This document shows positions 18,568 through 28,579 of a stretch of 35,282 nucleotides of DNA, one piece after another. This stretch comes from Actinomycetota bacterium (GTDB lineage: Bacteria > Actinomycetota > Acidimicrobiia > Acidimicrobiales > Acidimicrobilacustridaceae), in the NCBI GenBank assembly GCA_009703275.1, contig WLGJ01000004.1, positions 1-35,282 on the forward strand, given 5' to 3'. Within the stretch, counting starts at the first letter, position 1. Each line of letters opens with the position of its first letter. The notes under the pieces were generated by a model. That model was not told where the DNA came from. It did not search any database and saw only the letters and a program-made list of their open reading frames with translations. The translations under genes and the position numbers were made by a program.

Positions 18568-19155
18568 CTACAGATCTTCGTCGATGCTGCCGAGCAGAAG
18601 CGCTCGTTCCTGCTCGGGCACGTCAACCCCGACCGGAAGAATGAGGTACACCGAGGAACGCTCGAGGCGTTGCATCGTTCCCCCGATTCCGTAGCAAAGG
18701 CCGCTCGAGAAATCGATGAGTCGGCGAGCCAAGTCACCATCGGCGTCGGAAAGATCCATCGCAACGGCCTTACCGGCCTTGAAGTTGTCGGCGACGTCTT
18801 GGGCCTGGTTAAAGCGAGTCGGCGTTACGACAAGAGGGCGAACCGACTGACGGCGAGGCACTGCACGAACTCGCGGCTTCGATGCGTCTTGGCCACCGGT
18901 GGGATAAGAGCTCGGCGCGGCGACGGGACGCACCGCTGAGACCTCTCCGGTCTCGGGAGGAGTGGACAACACTGGCCCACTCGAAACTGGCGGACGTGCG
19001 CGCACGGTGCCAGTTGGTCGTGCAGGTTGCTGACGAGCCGCCTGCGCAGGCGGTGGTGGCAACGGGCGATCGTCAGGGGACGCCGCGTAATCGTCGTACT
19101 CGTCGTCGGGCCCAAGCCCGAGGTACACCATGGCATTGCGCCACATCGAAGACAT
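18568..19155 (-). CDS. sepF: Cell division protein SepF
   Basis: N-terminal amphipathic segment MSSMWRNAMVYLGLG; SepF core RFNQAQDVADNFKAGKAVAMDLSDADGDLARRLIDFSSGLCYGIGGTMQRLERSSVYLILP. GGAGGG SD before ATG 19155. Confidence 0.95.
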   Translation of the reverse strand: MSSMWRNAMVYLGLGPDDEYDDYAASPDDRPLPPPPAQAARQQPARPTGTVRARPPVSSGPVLSTPPETGEVSAVRPVAAPSSYPTGGQDASKPRVRAVPRRQSVRPLVVTPTRFNQAQDVADNFKAGKAVAMDLSDADGDLARRLIDFSSGLCYGIGGTMQRLERSSVYLILPVGVDVPEQERALLLGSIDEDL

Positions 19156-19259
19156 CTGACCCTCCGTGCGGGGGAACTCCCCCCCGGTCCGACTCGGCAG
19201 GCTAGTTCCTCCGCGCCGATTGTCGACATTCGCTCCGGCCAGCAGCGGAATTCGCCTCG

Positions 19260-19937
19260 TCAAACCCCGTCCCGAGGGGCCCGTGCCCCAAAGAGACCGG
19301 TCCCAACCCGCACCATGGTTGAACCCTGCGCGACAGCGACTTCGAGGTCGTCGGACATGCCGATCGAGCGCTCAGAAAGCCCCAAGCCATCGGCAAGAGC
19401 GACCAACTCTCCGAAGGCTGCAGCCGAGTCGGTCGGGTCTCCAGCACTGCCCACGCCCATGAGGCCAACAACGTCGAGACCCACGCTGCGGGCATGGCGC
19501 ACCAAAGCGGGACCTTCCAGAATCGGGGCGCCGCCCTTCTGCGGCTCCTCGCTCAAATTGAGCTGGATCATGACCTTTGCCCCTGGTGCGCGTCGAGCGA
19601 TTTCGTCAATCAACTCGATCCGATCGACGCTCTGCCATACCGACACAATCGGAGCCAGGCTCCGGACTTTGTTGCGCTGCAAGCGTCCGAGAAAATGCCA
19701 CTCGATGCGCTCTCGTTCAGCTGGCGAAAGTTCTTCGTGTTTCGAAACAAGCTCTTGCGCGTAATTCTCTCCGATCATTGTGAGACCAGCGGCAAGTGCG
19801 GCGCGAGGCGCATCGACGCCGAATCCTTTTGTGACTGCGACGATTCGTACGTCTCGATCTTGAGACAACTGAGCGAGTCGATCCTGAAGGTCGTGGATGT
19901 TTTTCGCCACGAGTTGCGCGTTCACTTCAACTGTCAT
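19260..19937 (-). CDS. yggS: YggS family pyridoxal-phosphate homeostasis protein
   Basis: RIVAVTKGFGVDAPRAALAAGLTMIGENYAQELVSKHEEL...WHFLGRLQRNKVRSL...VMIQLNLSEEPQKGGAP...GLMGVG...SIGMSDDLEVAVAQGSTMVRVGTGLFG. Confidence 0.95.
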   Translation of the reverse strand: MTVEVNAQLVAKNIHDLQDRLAQLSQDRDVRIVAVTKGFGVDAPRAALAAGLTMIGENYAQELVSKHEELSPAERERIEWHFLGRLQRNKVRSLAPIVSVWQSVDRIELIDEIARRAPGAKVMIQLNLSEEPQKGGAPILEGPALVRHARSVGLDVVGLMGVGSAGDPTDSAAAFGELVALADGLGLSERSIGMSDDLEVAVAQGSTMVRVGTGLFGARAPRDGV

Positions 19938-20623
19938 GATTCCTCGATCCAGATCACGGTGGCATGACGGGCGATGTCGGCACGAGCTCGATGCGAAAAG
20001 AAACCACCAGCACACGCTGTACACGCGTCGTCATCAACGTCGATAACAACATGGTTCCGAAGAAGTTCCGAAATCACACCAGCTCGCACATCGAGCGCAG
20101 AACGGCCGTCACTTGTTGTCCCACGTATCGCAGAACCAAATCTTGCCTCGAGACGCTCAAAATCTTCAGCGCCGAACTCGTAGCACTCAGGACCGATAGA
20201 TGGACCAATGAACGCATGAAGTGCTGCTGAGGTTTGGGCCCGCATGGAACGCGTTGTCGTTTCGATCACACCAGCTTCGAGCCCCCGCCACCCCGCATGC
20301 ACTGCGGCAATGACACCATCAAGAGACCAGAGCGCAATCGGAATGCAATCGGCGGTCTGAATCGAAAGTGCAAGATCGGTTCGGCGCGTGATCAACGAAT
20401 CAGCTGGAGCACCACATGCACCTTCGAGTCCAACGGCATCGACGTCGACACAGACATCGCCGTGCACTTGAGTAAGCCACACCCACGGTCGATCGACAAC
20501 CAAGCGACGACGGGCGTTGAGTTGATGGTCCGCGTCTCCAATAGCGAAATCGCCATCAGTTTCTTCCGTGCTCCGGACGCGGATCGAGCGCCCGTTGACG
20601 AGCGCTCGATCAAAGAACCGCAC
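19934..20623 (-). CDS. pgeF: Peptidoglycan editing factor PgeF / YfiH laccase-domain protein
   Basis: WVWLTQVHGDVC, ADSLITRRTDLALSIQTADCIPIALW, VHAGWRGLEAGVIETT, FIGPSIGPECYEFG: YfiH motifs. Confidence 0.94.
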   Translation of the reverse strand: MRFFDRALVNGRSIRVRSTEETDGDFAIGDADHQLNARRRLVVDRPWVWLTQVHGDVCVDVDAVGLEGACGAPADSLITRRTDLALSIQTADCIPIALWSLDGVIAAVHAGWRGLEAGVIETTTRSMRAQTSAALHAFIGPSIGPECYEFGAEDFERLEARFGSAIRGTTSDGRSALDVRAGVISELLRNHVVIDVDDDACTACAGGFFSHRARADIARHATVIWIEES

Positions 20624-20638
20624 CGGGCGGAGACGTAA

Positions 20639-21709
20639 CTACTGAAGGAACGACGGGACGTCGAAGTCGCCGTCGTCATCGAGGTCGTCGTCGGTGGAGA
20701 ACACGTCACGAGCGATCGGGCGATCCTCACGTGCAGAACGACCTGAACGAACTTCGCCGTCCCAGCGGTCGAAACCTGCGGCGATGACGGTGACTCGAAC
20801 TTCGTCGCCCATTTCGTCGTCGATGACCGTGCCGAAGATGATGTTGGCATCGGCATGTGCAACACCGTGAATGATCTCGGCTGCTTCGTTGACCTCGAAC
20901 AAGCCAAGGTCGCTTCCACCGGCAATGGTGAGAAGGATGCCGCGTGCGCCTTCGATCGAGGCTTCGAGCAACGGCGAAGAAATCGCCGCCTTGGCTGCAG
21001 CCACCGCACGACCTTCGCCCGAGCCATAACCGATGCCCATAAGCGCCGAACCGGCGTCGCTCATGATCATCTTGACGTCGGCGAAGTCGGTGTTGATAAG
21101 GCCAGGTGTCGTGATGAGGTCGGTAATGCCTTGGACGCCCTGGAGGAGGACTTCGTCAGCCATCTTGAAGGCGTTGAGCACAGAGGTCTTGTCGTTCGAG
21201 ACCGTGAGCAACCGATCATTCGGGATGACGATGAGGGTGTCGACCTTTTCCTTCAAGGTCTTGATGCCCGTATCGGCCTGGGTCGAACGACGCTTGCCTT
21301 CGAAGCCGAAGGGGCGAGTGACCACACCAATGGTGAGTGCACCAAGGCTCTTAGCGACCTGTGCAATAACAGGAGCTGCACCAGTGCCAGTGCCGCCACC
21401 CTTACCGGCGGTGATGAACACCATGTCGGCACCCTTAAGTGCCTCTTCGATTTCGTCGACATGCGCTTCGGCGGCGGCACGGCCGATGTCGGGATCGGAA
21501 CCAGCGCCGAGACCCTTGGTGAGGTCACGACCGATGTCGAGCTTGACGTCGGCATCGCTCATGAGGAGCGCCTGAGCATCGGTGTTCACCGCAATGAACT
21601 CGACCCCCTTGAGTCCGGCGTCGATCATGCGGTTGACGGCGTTAACGCCACCACCGCCAACGCCGACGACCTTGATCACCGCGAGATAGTTCTGCGGACT
21701 GGCGGCCAT
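20639..21709 (-). CDS. ftsZ: Cell division protein FtsZ
   Basis: [33 protein letters not shown] tubulin signature, [23 protein letters not shown]-terminal DFDVPSFLQ. Confidence 0.99.
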   Translation of the reverse strand: MAASPQNYLAVIKVVGVGGGGVNAVNRMIDAGLKGVEFIAVNTDAQALLMSDADVKLDIGRDLTKGLGAGSDPDIGRAAAEAHVDEIEEALKGADMVFITAGKGGGTGTGAAPVIAQVAKSLGALTIGVVTRPFGFEGKRRSTQADTGIKTLKEKVDTLIVIPNDRLLTVSNDKTSVLNAFKMADEVLLQGVQGITDLITTPGLINTDFADVKMIMSDAGSALMGIGYGSGEGRAVAAAKAAISSPLLEASIEGARGILLTIAGGSDLGLFEVNEAAEIIHGVAHADANIIFGTVIDDEMGDEVRVTVIAAGFDRWDGEVRSGRSAREDRPIARDVFSTDDDLDDDGDFDVPSFLQ

Positions 21710-21790
21710 GGGGAGCTCCTTCGAGAGAAATGCAGGACGGACTTCGGGAAGAGATAGAAGAACTGGAGCGAGGTTACTCGCCCCATAGGG

Positions 21791-22582
21791 CTATTTCGGG
21801 GTTCTCACAACCACGGGGGTCGAGGGATTGACCACATTGATGGTGGCGAGGTCCCGTTGGTCGACCTGGCCCATCACGGTTCGCAACGAGTCGACCTTGG
21901 CTGGCAGGTCTGTGGGCGGTCCCATAATGACGGTGCCCTGGGGCTTCAGCGCCAGATTGAGCGAACCGTCGGGGGCAGTTGCAATCCCAGCGACTCGGGT
22001 CCGCATACCCGGGGTAAGCAGCGAGGCCACCTCGAGGGCGCCAGAGACGCCCTCGACGATCGTTCCGGGGGCACCCGCCTCAACCCCGATGAGAACCGTC
22101 TCGACACCGTCACCTGCGGTGTGGACGCCGATCACTCGGCCCGACCCATCGATAAGCATCGCAACCCCGTCGGCGGAGGCTGCAATCGCTACTGGCACTC
22201 GTTCGGACACGGTGACCGTCACGACGCCGTTCCACTTTCGAACGACTGAGGCGGTCTCGATGTAGGGAAGTTCACGGATACGAGATGCTGCGGCTGAGGT
22301 ATCAACTTCAAGGAGGGCCTCGCCCGGGCGAAGCCCGGAGATCGCGATGATTTCGTCCGATGTCGTCAGAACCGCGCCGCGCACCTCGATGCGATCAACA
22401 TCAAGAAGCGGAGTACGCGTAATGAACCACGCACCAACGAGCACTGCCGCAACGATCGCAGCGAGAAGCCACCAACGACCACGTCGGCGGCGCTTCTCGG
22501 TTTCAACGGCGTCGCGACGCGCCGCAATGCGCGGATCAATATCGGAAGTGGAACCTGACCTATTGCGCAGTCTGATGGCCAT
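21791..22582 (-). CDS. ftsQ: Cell division protein FtsQ (POTRA domain)
   Basis: Single TM near the N-terminus, then VDRIEVRGAVLTTSDEIIAISGLRPGEALLEVDTSAAASRIRELPYIETASVVRKWNGVVTVTVSERVPVAI; position murB-ftsQ-ftsZ. Confidence 0.93.
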   Translation of the reverse strand: MAIRLRNRSGSTSDIDPRIAARRDAVETEKRRRRGRWWLLAAIVAAVLVGAWFITRTPLLDVDRIEVRGAVLTTSDEIIAISGLRPGEALLEVDTSAAASRIRELPYIETASVVRKWNGVVTVTVSERVPVAIAASADGVAMLIDGSGRVIGVHTAGDGVETVLIGVEAGAPGTIVEGVSGALEVASLLTPGMRTRVAGIATAPDGSLNLALKPQGTVIMGPPTDLPAKVDSLRTVMGQVDQRDLATINVVNPSTPVVVRTPK

Positions 22583-23538
22583 CAGGCGAAGTCCTCGACC
22601 CGTTGAGCACCAGCCGCCGCCGCGACGTGCGAGGCAAAACCGAGGAAATGAGTCTCCGCGTGCAGATCCACACCAGTGTGATCGCGCACCTGTGCACGAA
22701 CTGCCGTCATCAGCGCTGCGACATCGTTCGCCGAACCACCATCGTCAACCTGAATGAAGTTGGCATGTTTGGTCGACACTTCTGCCGAACCGATTCTGAG
22801 TCCTTTCGCCCCGGACTCGTCGACGAGCCTGCCGGCCGAGTCGGGGCGAGGGTTCACGAAGACAGAACCGGCGTTGGCTCCGCCAGGTTGATTTTCCCGA
22901 CGCCAACGAACGATTTCTGAGATCTCTGCTTCGGCAACAGCTCGATCGCCCACCGCAAGCGCAAGTTCGGCTTCAGTTACGACGAGCGAACGGCCGAGCA
23001 CCGAGGAGCGGAATCCGAGTTCAAGGTCAGCCAACGACAATTGCGCTTGGTTGCCCGACGCGAGATCCACCACACGCACAGTGACAAGCGATTGCGCCAT
23101 GTCCGAACCGTGACCACCAGCATTCATGCGAATTGCTCCGCCGATAGAACCGGGGACACCCACGGCCCATTCGAAACCAGTGAGCCCCGCTGCTGCAGTG
23201 CGCCGGGCGACAACCGGGAGCGGAACTGCGCCACCGGCGCGAACGGTTGTGCCGGAGATGTCGATTGACGCGAGACCATCGCCGAGCGTGATGACAATGC
23301 CGTCAAAACCTTCATCGGCGACGAGGAGATTTGAACCACGCCCCACCACTGCGAATTGTGAACCGGACTTGGCGATCAGTTTTCCGATCACCTCAAGGTC
23401 GGACGCTGATTCGACTCGAACTCGAATCGAAGCCCGACCACCGACTCGATAGGTCGTGAGTTCGCCTAGAGCAGCATCGCGCTCAGAGCGTTCGCCAAAT
23501 GTTGCCTCAAGTTCGTGAGCGACTTCGCTGAGGTTCAC
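22582..23538 (-). CDS. murB: UDP-N-acetylmuramate dehydrogenase
   Basis: ELTTYRVGGRASIRVRVES, AVVGRGSNLLVADEGF, GFEWAVGVPGSIGGAIRMNAGGHG, FVNPRPDSAGRLVDESGAKGLRIGSAEVSTKHANFI. GTG start overlapping the murC stop (GTGA). Confidence 0.95.
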   Translation of the reverse strand: MNLSEVAHELEATFGERSERDAALGELTTYRVGGRASIRVRVESASDLEVIGKLIAKSGSQFAVVGRGSNLLVADEGFDGIVITLGDGLASIDISGTTVRAGGAVPLPVVARRTAAAGLTGFEWAVGVPGSIGGAIRMNAGGHGSDMAQSLVTVRVVDLASGNQAQLSLADLELGFRSSVLGRSLVVTEAELALAVGDRAVAEAEISEIVRWRRENQPGGANAGSVFVNPRPDSAGRLVDESGAKGLRIGSAEVSTKHANFIQVDDGGSANDVAALMTAVRAQVRDHTGVDLHAETHFLGFASHVAAAAGAQRVEDFA

Positions 23539-24944
23539 GACGCTTCCCCATCGACAAGAAGCGGAAGAACTTCGTCTGCGAGTTTGGTGATATCTCCTGC
23601 GCCTAGTGAAAGACACAAGTCGCCTTCGCGAAGTTCTTTAGAAAGAACTTGCGCTAGCGCAGAACGATCGGCGACGTAAAGAACTTCCTGCTCGGGGTGT
23701 GCACCGGTGACCGCATCGACGATGAGTTGCCCTGTGACCCCTTCGCGAGGCGCTTCACCTGCTGGGTAAATCCCGGTGAGCACAAGTACATCAGCATCGA
23801 TGAAGGCGTCGGCATACTCGCGCCATAACGATTGAGTTCGGCTGTAGCGGTGGGGTTGAAATACCGCCACCACCCGGCCCCAATTCCCGTCGCGACCTGC
23901 TGATATCGCAGCTTCAATCTCGGTAGGTAAATGGGCATAGTCATCAACAAAGACCACGCCACCGGCCTCTCCCCGATTTTCAAACCGACGACGCACACCA
24001 CCGAAGTTCTTGAGCGCAGACGAACACGCCGAGAACGGGACGCCAAGTTCCGTGGCTAATGCGATCACCGCGCACGCGTTGAGTGCATTGTGCGTTCCAG
24101 GTACGGGAAGGTGGATGTGTCCGATCTGCGCGCCGTCTTGCACAACATCGAAATCGATTCCAGAACGTGAACTCTTTACATTCAGCATGCGCACAGCGGC
24201 GTCTTCAGATTGTCCATAGGTAATCGCACTCGTGCCACGAGCGATCGCAGCGGTCTCTGGATCGTCGGCGCACAAGACCACTGGTCCGCGAGTTGCTGAA
24301 ATGAACGATTCAAATGCGTTGCGAAGATTTTCGAACGAGCCGTGATGCTCAAGATGATCGGCTTCGATATTGGTGACGATGAGTGCTTCGTGATCAATGG
24401 TGAATCCCGAGCCATCACTTTCGTCGGCCTCCAGCACAAACCATTCACCCTGGGACCACTTCGCGTTAATCCCGAGTTGGCTGATATCGCCGCCAATAAG
24501 AAATGCCGGGTCAAGACCCGCTTCTAAAAGGACCAATGCGAGCATCGACGATGTCGTCGTCTTCCCATGGGTGCCCGTTACTGCAATTGTGCGGCGCTCG
24601 GAAGCCATCGCTGGTAACAGCGCCGTGCGACGAACGACAGGGATCTCGAGGGCACGTGCCGCAAGAACTTCGAGATTGTCATCGGGAATCGCAGTGGAAA
24701 CCGCGACGAAATCGGTCTCGGTAGCGATGTTGTCGGCCGAATGCCCGACGAACACAACGACACCTTCAGATCTGAGGCGATCAAGAACTGCTGATTCGAC
24801 AACGTCGCTTCCCGATACCGAATGACCCATACCAACAAGCGCTGAGGCGATGGCTGACATCCCCGGACCGCCAACGCCGACCACATGGATCGATCGAGCA
24901 GTCCCAAGCGACGGACACGGATCACTTTCACGAGCGGCGGGCAT
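23535..24944 (-). CDS. murC: UDP-N-acetylmuramate-L-alanine ligase
   Basis: IHVVGVGGPGMSAIASAL, AVTGTHGKTTTSSMLA, VLEADESDGSG, FVDDYAHLPTEIEAAI, VFQPHRYSRT. Confidence 0.97.
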   Translation of the reverse strand: MPAARESDPCPSLGTARSIHVVGVGGPGMSAIASALVGMGHSVSGSDVVESAVLDRLRSEGVVVFVGHSADNIATETDFVAVSTAIPDDNLEVLAARALEIPVVRRTALLPAMASERRTIAVTGTHGKTTTSSMLALVLLEAGLDPAFLIGGDISQLGINAKWSQGEWFVLEADESDGSGFTIDHEALIVTNIEADHLEHHGSFENLRNAFESFISATRGPVVLCADDPETAAIARGTSAITYGQSEDAAVRMLNVKSSRSGIDFDVVQDGAQIGHIHLPVPGTHNALNACAVIALATELGVPFSACSSALKNFGGVRRRFENRGEAGGVVFVDDYAHLPTEIEAAISAGRDGNWGRVVAVFQPHRYSRTQSLWREYADAFIDADVLVLTGIYPAGEAPREGVTGQLIVDAVTGAHPEQEVLYVADRSALAQVLSKELREGDLCLSLGAGDITKLADEVLPLLVDGEAS

Positions 24945-26058
24945 GACGCTCCACTAATTCAGCGACGGCACCGGCGGCGTCGGGTTGAGCCAACGTGTGT
25001 GCCGCAGTTCCCATTCGTTCAAGCTGCGAAGGATCACCGAGTAGCGCGTCAATTTCGGCGACGAGTCGGTCGCCGTCGAGTTCCGCGTCGGGAATAAGCA
25101 ACGCAGCTCCGACCCTTACGAGGGCGGCCGCGTTTGCGGTTTGGTGATCGCGAGGTGCTTGCGGCAACGGCACCAGCACACCTCCAACACCAACTTCAGC
25201 GAGTTCAGCAACCGTCGTTCCCCCTGCGCGACCAATAAGCAGATCAGCTGCAGCAAGAACCGTTTCCATGTGTTCTTCGTAGCGCACAGCGACGTACTCA
25301 AGAGCGTCGCCCTCTGGAAGCGAGTCCTGCACCGACTCCCAGTCGCGAGAGCCAATCACATGTCGAACGGAAAGATCGTTCCTCGCCGACCACTTTGGCA
25401 CAGCGGCAAAAACGGCTTCATTCACCTTGCGTGATCCGAGTGATCCCGTGATCACCGCAACGAATATGCGATCACCCGAGACTCCAAGTGTTGCTCGTGC
25501 AGCCACGCGGTCGCGTTCTCGGTTGATCGCGAGAACTTCCGCACGAACCGGATTTCCAGTCACGACACTGCGCGGCAAATCGGTTTCAGCGAATGGAACG
25601 GCACAGGCTTTCGCAAATCGACCAGCAAGACGATTTGCTGCTCCTGCGCGAGCGTTCTGCTCCATCACGATGATCGGAACTCGCCAGATCACTGCGCCGA
25701 TAGTGCAGGCGATGCTGGCGTATCCACCGAGGACCAGGACCACGTTTGGACGTCGTCGACGAACAATCCCGATCCCCTTCGCCACCGCTCGTAAAAGACC
25801 CCAAGCTGCTGCGATGTTTTCAAGTGTCAGGCGACGCTGAATGCCGCGTCCGGGCAGCAGCGTGACAGCAAAGCCCGCATCGGGCACCAATGTTCGCTCA
25901 AGCCCACGTTCGCTTCCAACAAAATGAATCGACGAACTGTCATGACCTCGATCGACAAGCGCCCGTGCAACCGCCAAACCCGGAAGCACGTGGCCTGCGG
26001 TTCCACCACCGGCCACAAGGGCATAGGTGGCGGAATCGGCAACGGGCCGACTCCTCAT
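24928..26058 (-). CDS. murG: UDP-GlcNAc:undecaprenyl-PP-MurNAc-pentapeptide GlcNAc transferase
   Basis: LVAGGGTAGHVLPGLAVARAL, VLGGYASIA, EQNARAGAANRLAGRFA, VAVITGSLGSRKVNEAV, LLIGRAGGTTVAELAEVGVGGVLVPLPQAPRDHQTANAAAL. Confidence 0.97.
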   Translation of the reverse strand: MRSRPVADSATYALVAGGGTAGHVLPGLAVARALVDRGHDSSSIHFVGSERGLERTLVPDAGFAVTLLPGRGIQRRLTLENIAAAWGLLRAVAKGIGIVRRRRPNVVLVLGGYASIACTIGAVIWRVPIIVMEQNARAGAANRLAGRFAKACAVPFAETDLPRSVVTGNPVRAEVLAINRERDRVAARATLGVSGDRIFVAVITGSLGSRKVNEAVFAAVPKWSARNDLSVRHVIGSRDWESVQDSLPEGDALEYVAVRYEEHMETVLAAADLLIGRAGGTTVAELAEVGVGGVLVPLPQAPRDHQTANAAALVRVGAALLIPDAELDGDRLVAEIDALLGDPSQLERMGTAAHTLAQPDAAGAVAELVERHARRS

Positions 26059-27215
26059 CAGCGTCCCTGTCGGGCGATGTTCAGAAGAATTCCAGAGGCC
26101 GCCATCGTGACGACAAGAGATGAACCGCCTGCAGACACAAACGGCAGAGGGACACCTGTGATGGGAAGGACACCTACGCAGGCACCAACGTTGATGAATG
26201 CCTGAATGAGAATCCACGTTGTGATGCCGGTGGCCAACAACATTCCAAAACGATCACGAGCATGAAGCGCGGTTCGAATACCCAGGAGCGCAAATGCAAG
26301 AAATATTCCGATTACGAGCACTGATCCGACGAGGCCGATCTCTTCGCCGATGATCGCGTAAATGAAATCCGTGTGAGCTTCTGGAAGGAATCCCCACTTC
26401 GCCCTCCCCTGACCGAGGCCGGTACCCAGAACTCCACCGTTCGCAAAACCAATCTGACTCTGAAGGCTTTGGTAGCCGGTATAGAGCGGGTCTGCCCATG
26501 GATCGCGGAACGACATAAGTCGGCGCCATCGGTAGGGCTCACGGATTGCAAAGAACGCAGCAGCGCCAACCAATAGCCCCGAAAGGAGAGCAAGAGGCTT
26601 GCCCGGAACACCGCCAACGAAAAGCATCACAAGAACAATCGTGGCGAGAATGATCGTTGTGCCCAGATTCGGCTGCGCCATGAGCATCACTGCGAATGCG
26701 CCAAACACAATTGCGATAGGACGCATTACTGCCTTCCAATCGCGAATCTGACCAACGCGCCGAGTAAGAGTGTCGGCTGCGTAAAGAATGACCGCGAGTT
26801 TCACAAATTCGGAAGGCTGCATGCGCAGCGGGCCCCAGCCAAGCCAACGCGAAGAGCCGTTGACCGACACGCCAACACCTGGGATCAGCACCGCGACCAT
26901 GAGCCCTGCGGAGCCAAAGAGGGCCAACTTCATCCACTTCGACAGTTTTTCGTACGAGTAGCGGCTCATCACAAACATTGCGAAACACCCAATGGCAAAC
27001 CAAATCGCTTGGAGGCGGAACTGATACCAAGAGGTTCCGTACTGATAGAGCGCCGTTACCGATGACGCAGACAGGATCATCAACAAGCCAAAGAGATTGG
27101 CGACAATGACGACGATCCAGAGAAATTTGAAATTGGTTGTTCGCGGCTGCGGTTCGCGAGCAGAACGCAGCAATCGACCGACTGAGGGTCGCTCGTCAGC
27201 AACAGTTGCACTCAT
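26058..27215 (-). CDS. ftsW: SEDS-family lipid II polymerase FtsW
   Basis: GVGVSVNGSSRWLGWGPLRMQPSEFVKLAVILYAAD, MLMAQPNLGTTIIL, GLGQGRAKWGFLPEAHTDFIYAIIGEEIG, TGVPLPFVSAGGSSLV. Confidence 0.97.
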   Translation of the reverse strand: MSATVADERPSVGRLLRSAREPQPRTTNFKFLWIVVIVANLFGLLMILSASSVTALYQYGTSWYQFRLQAIWFAIGCFAMFVMSRYSYEKLSKWMKLALFGSAGLMVAVLIPGVGVSVNGSSRWLGWGPLRMQPSEFVKLAVILYAADTLTRRVGQIRDWKAVMRPIAIVFGAFAVMLMAQPNLGTTIILATIVLVMLFVGGVPGKPLALLSGLLVGAAAFFAIREPYRWRRLMSFRDPWADPLYTGYQSLQSQIGFANGGVLGTGLGQGRAKWGFLPEAHTDFIYAIIGEEIGLVGSVLVIGIFLAFALLGIRTALHARDRFGMLLATGITTWILIQAFINVGACVGVLPITGVPLPFVSAGGSSLVVTMAASGILLNIARQGR

Positions 27216-28579
27216 GGCGCTCCCTCCATCATGAATCCGGGGAGAGCTCGCACCGCATTGGCAAACTGATCGCCACGTTCTCCATAGGACGTAAACCAGT
27301 CGAAGGAAGTACATCCAGGAGAGAGCAGAACTACATCTCCGGGCTGGGACATCTCCGCTGCAGCTGCAACCGCGTCAGCCATCGAGGTTTCGATGACACG
27401 AATGTCGCAACGTCCTTGAAACGCCTCGCGCACTTCAGCGGCCGCTTCACCTATCGCTACGACTGCTCGAACCGGCGGTACGTGCGCCCCAAGAGCAGCA
27501 AGATCAAGACCCTTATTGCGTCCACCGGCAAGAAGCACAACAGAATCGAACGCTTGCAGTGCAGTTTCGACAGCATGCGGAGTTGTGGCCTTCGAGTCGT
27601 CATACCAGCGCGCGCCATCGACCTCGCCGACGTACTGCACCCTGTGATGAAGTCCCTTAAACGAACGAAGCGTGTGTCGGACGCCCTCGACCGTTGCCCC
27701 TGCAGCCAATGCCGCAACTGATGCGGCGAGTGCATTCGTAATGTCATGGGGAAAAGAACGCGGAAGTTCGTCGACGGCAATGAGTTGAGTTCCGTCCGGC
27801 AAGCAAAGCCAGCCATCAGACACGGTGGCGTCGGCGCTGGTCCCGGCTCCCCCGAACGTGAGCGTAGAGACCTCGGGGTTGCGGTTTGCGAGTACGACCG
27901 GATCGGTCGCCGAGGCGATTGCGACGCCGGAGTTGGCATCAAGATCTCTCCAAATCGACGCCTTCGCAGATTCATAGGAGGAAAGTGAGGTGTGCGCGTC
28001 GAGGTGGTCGGGAGCAAAGTTCAGCCACACCGCAACTGAAGGTCGGAACCAGCGCGTTGTCGCCAAACGGAACGAGGAAGCTTCGACCACAAAGACTTCG
28101 ATATCGGGATCGGAGATCGCCTCAACCAAAGGGGTTTCGGTATTGCCGCAAGCGATCGACCGAACACCGGAGGCGAGAAGCATCGCAGTGACCATGGTCG
28201 TGACCGTGGTTTTTCCGTCAGTGCCCGTAATGGCGACGATCGGACGCGAATCCCATCGATCGGCAAGATCAAACTCCGACTCGATTGCGACTCCTTCGGC
28301 CTTAGCAAGTCCGAAGATCGGGTGGGATTCGGGAATTCCGGGACTGGGAACGACAAGATCGCACCCTGAGACAAGGCGCGTGAGTTCCTGCGGAGAAGGC
28401 GATTCGACCAGTTCCACTCCCATCGATGCTGCCTCAGCGCGAATCGCGTCGGTGGGATGCTCATCGACCGCCACAACAGAAACGCCTCGAGAGGTAAGAG
28501 CAGTCGCTACCGCACGGCCAGTGACGCCAAATCCCAGGACAAGTGCCGACCGAAGTGGGCCGCGCGTCGGCGCTTCCAT
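27212..28579 (-). CDS. murD: UDP-N-acetylmuramoylalanine-D-glutamate ligase
   Basis: ALVLGFGVTGRAVATAL, VVPSPGIPESHP, AITGTDGKTTVTTMV, GNTETPL, VEASSFRLA, LNFAPDHLDAHTS, WYDDSKATTPHAVETAL. Confidence 0.97.
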   Translation of the reverse strand: MEAPTRGPLRSALVLGFGVTGRAVATALTSRGVSVVAVDEHPTDAIRAEAASMGVELVESPSPQELTRLVSGCDLVVPSPGIPESHPIFGLAKAEGVAIESEFDLADRWDSRPIVAITGTDGKTTVTTMVTAMLLASGVRSIACGNTETPLVEAISDPDIEVFVVEASSFRLATTRWFRPSVAVWLNFAPDHLDAHTSLSSYESAKASIWRDLDANSGVAIASATDPVVLANRNPEVSTLTFGGAGTSADATVSDGWLCLPDGTQLIAVDELPRSFPHDITNALAASVAALAAGATVEGVRHTLRSFKGLHHRVQYVGEVDGARWYDDSKATTPHAVETALQAFDSVVLLAGGRNKGLDLAALGAHVPPVRAVVAIGEAAAEVREAFQGRCDIRVIETSMADAVAAAAEMSQPGDVVLLSPGCTSFDWFTSYGERGDQFANAVRALPGFMMEGAP

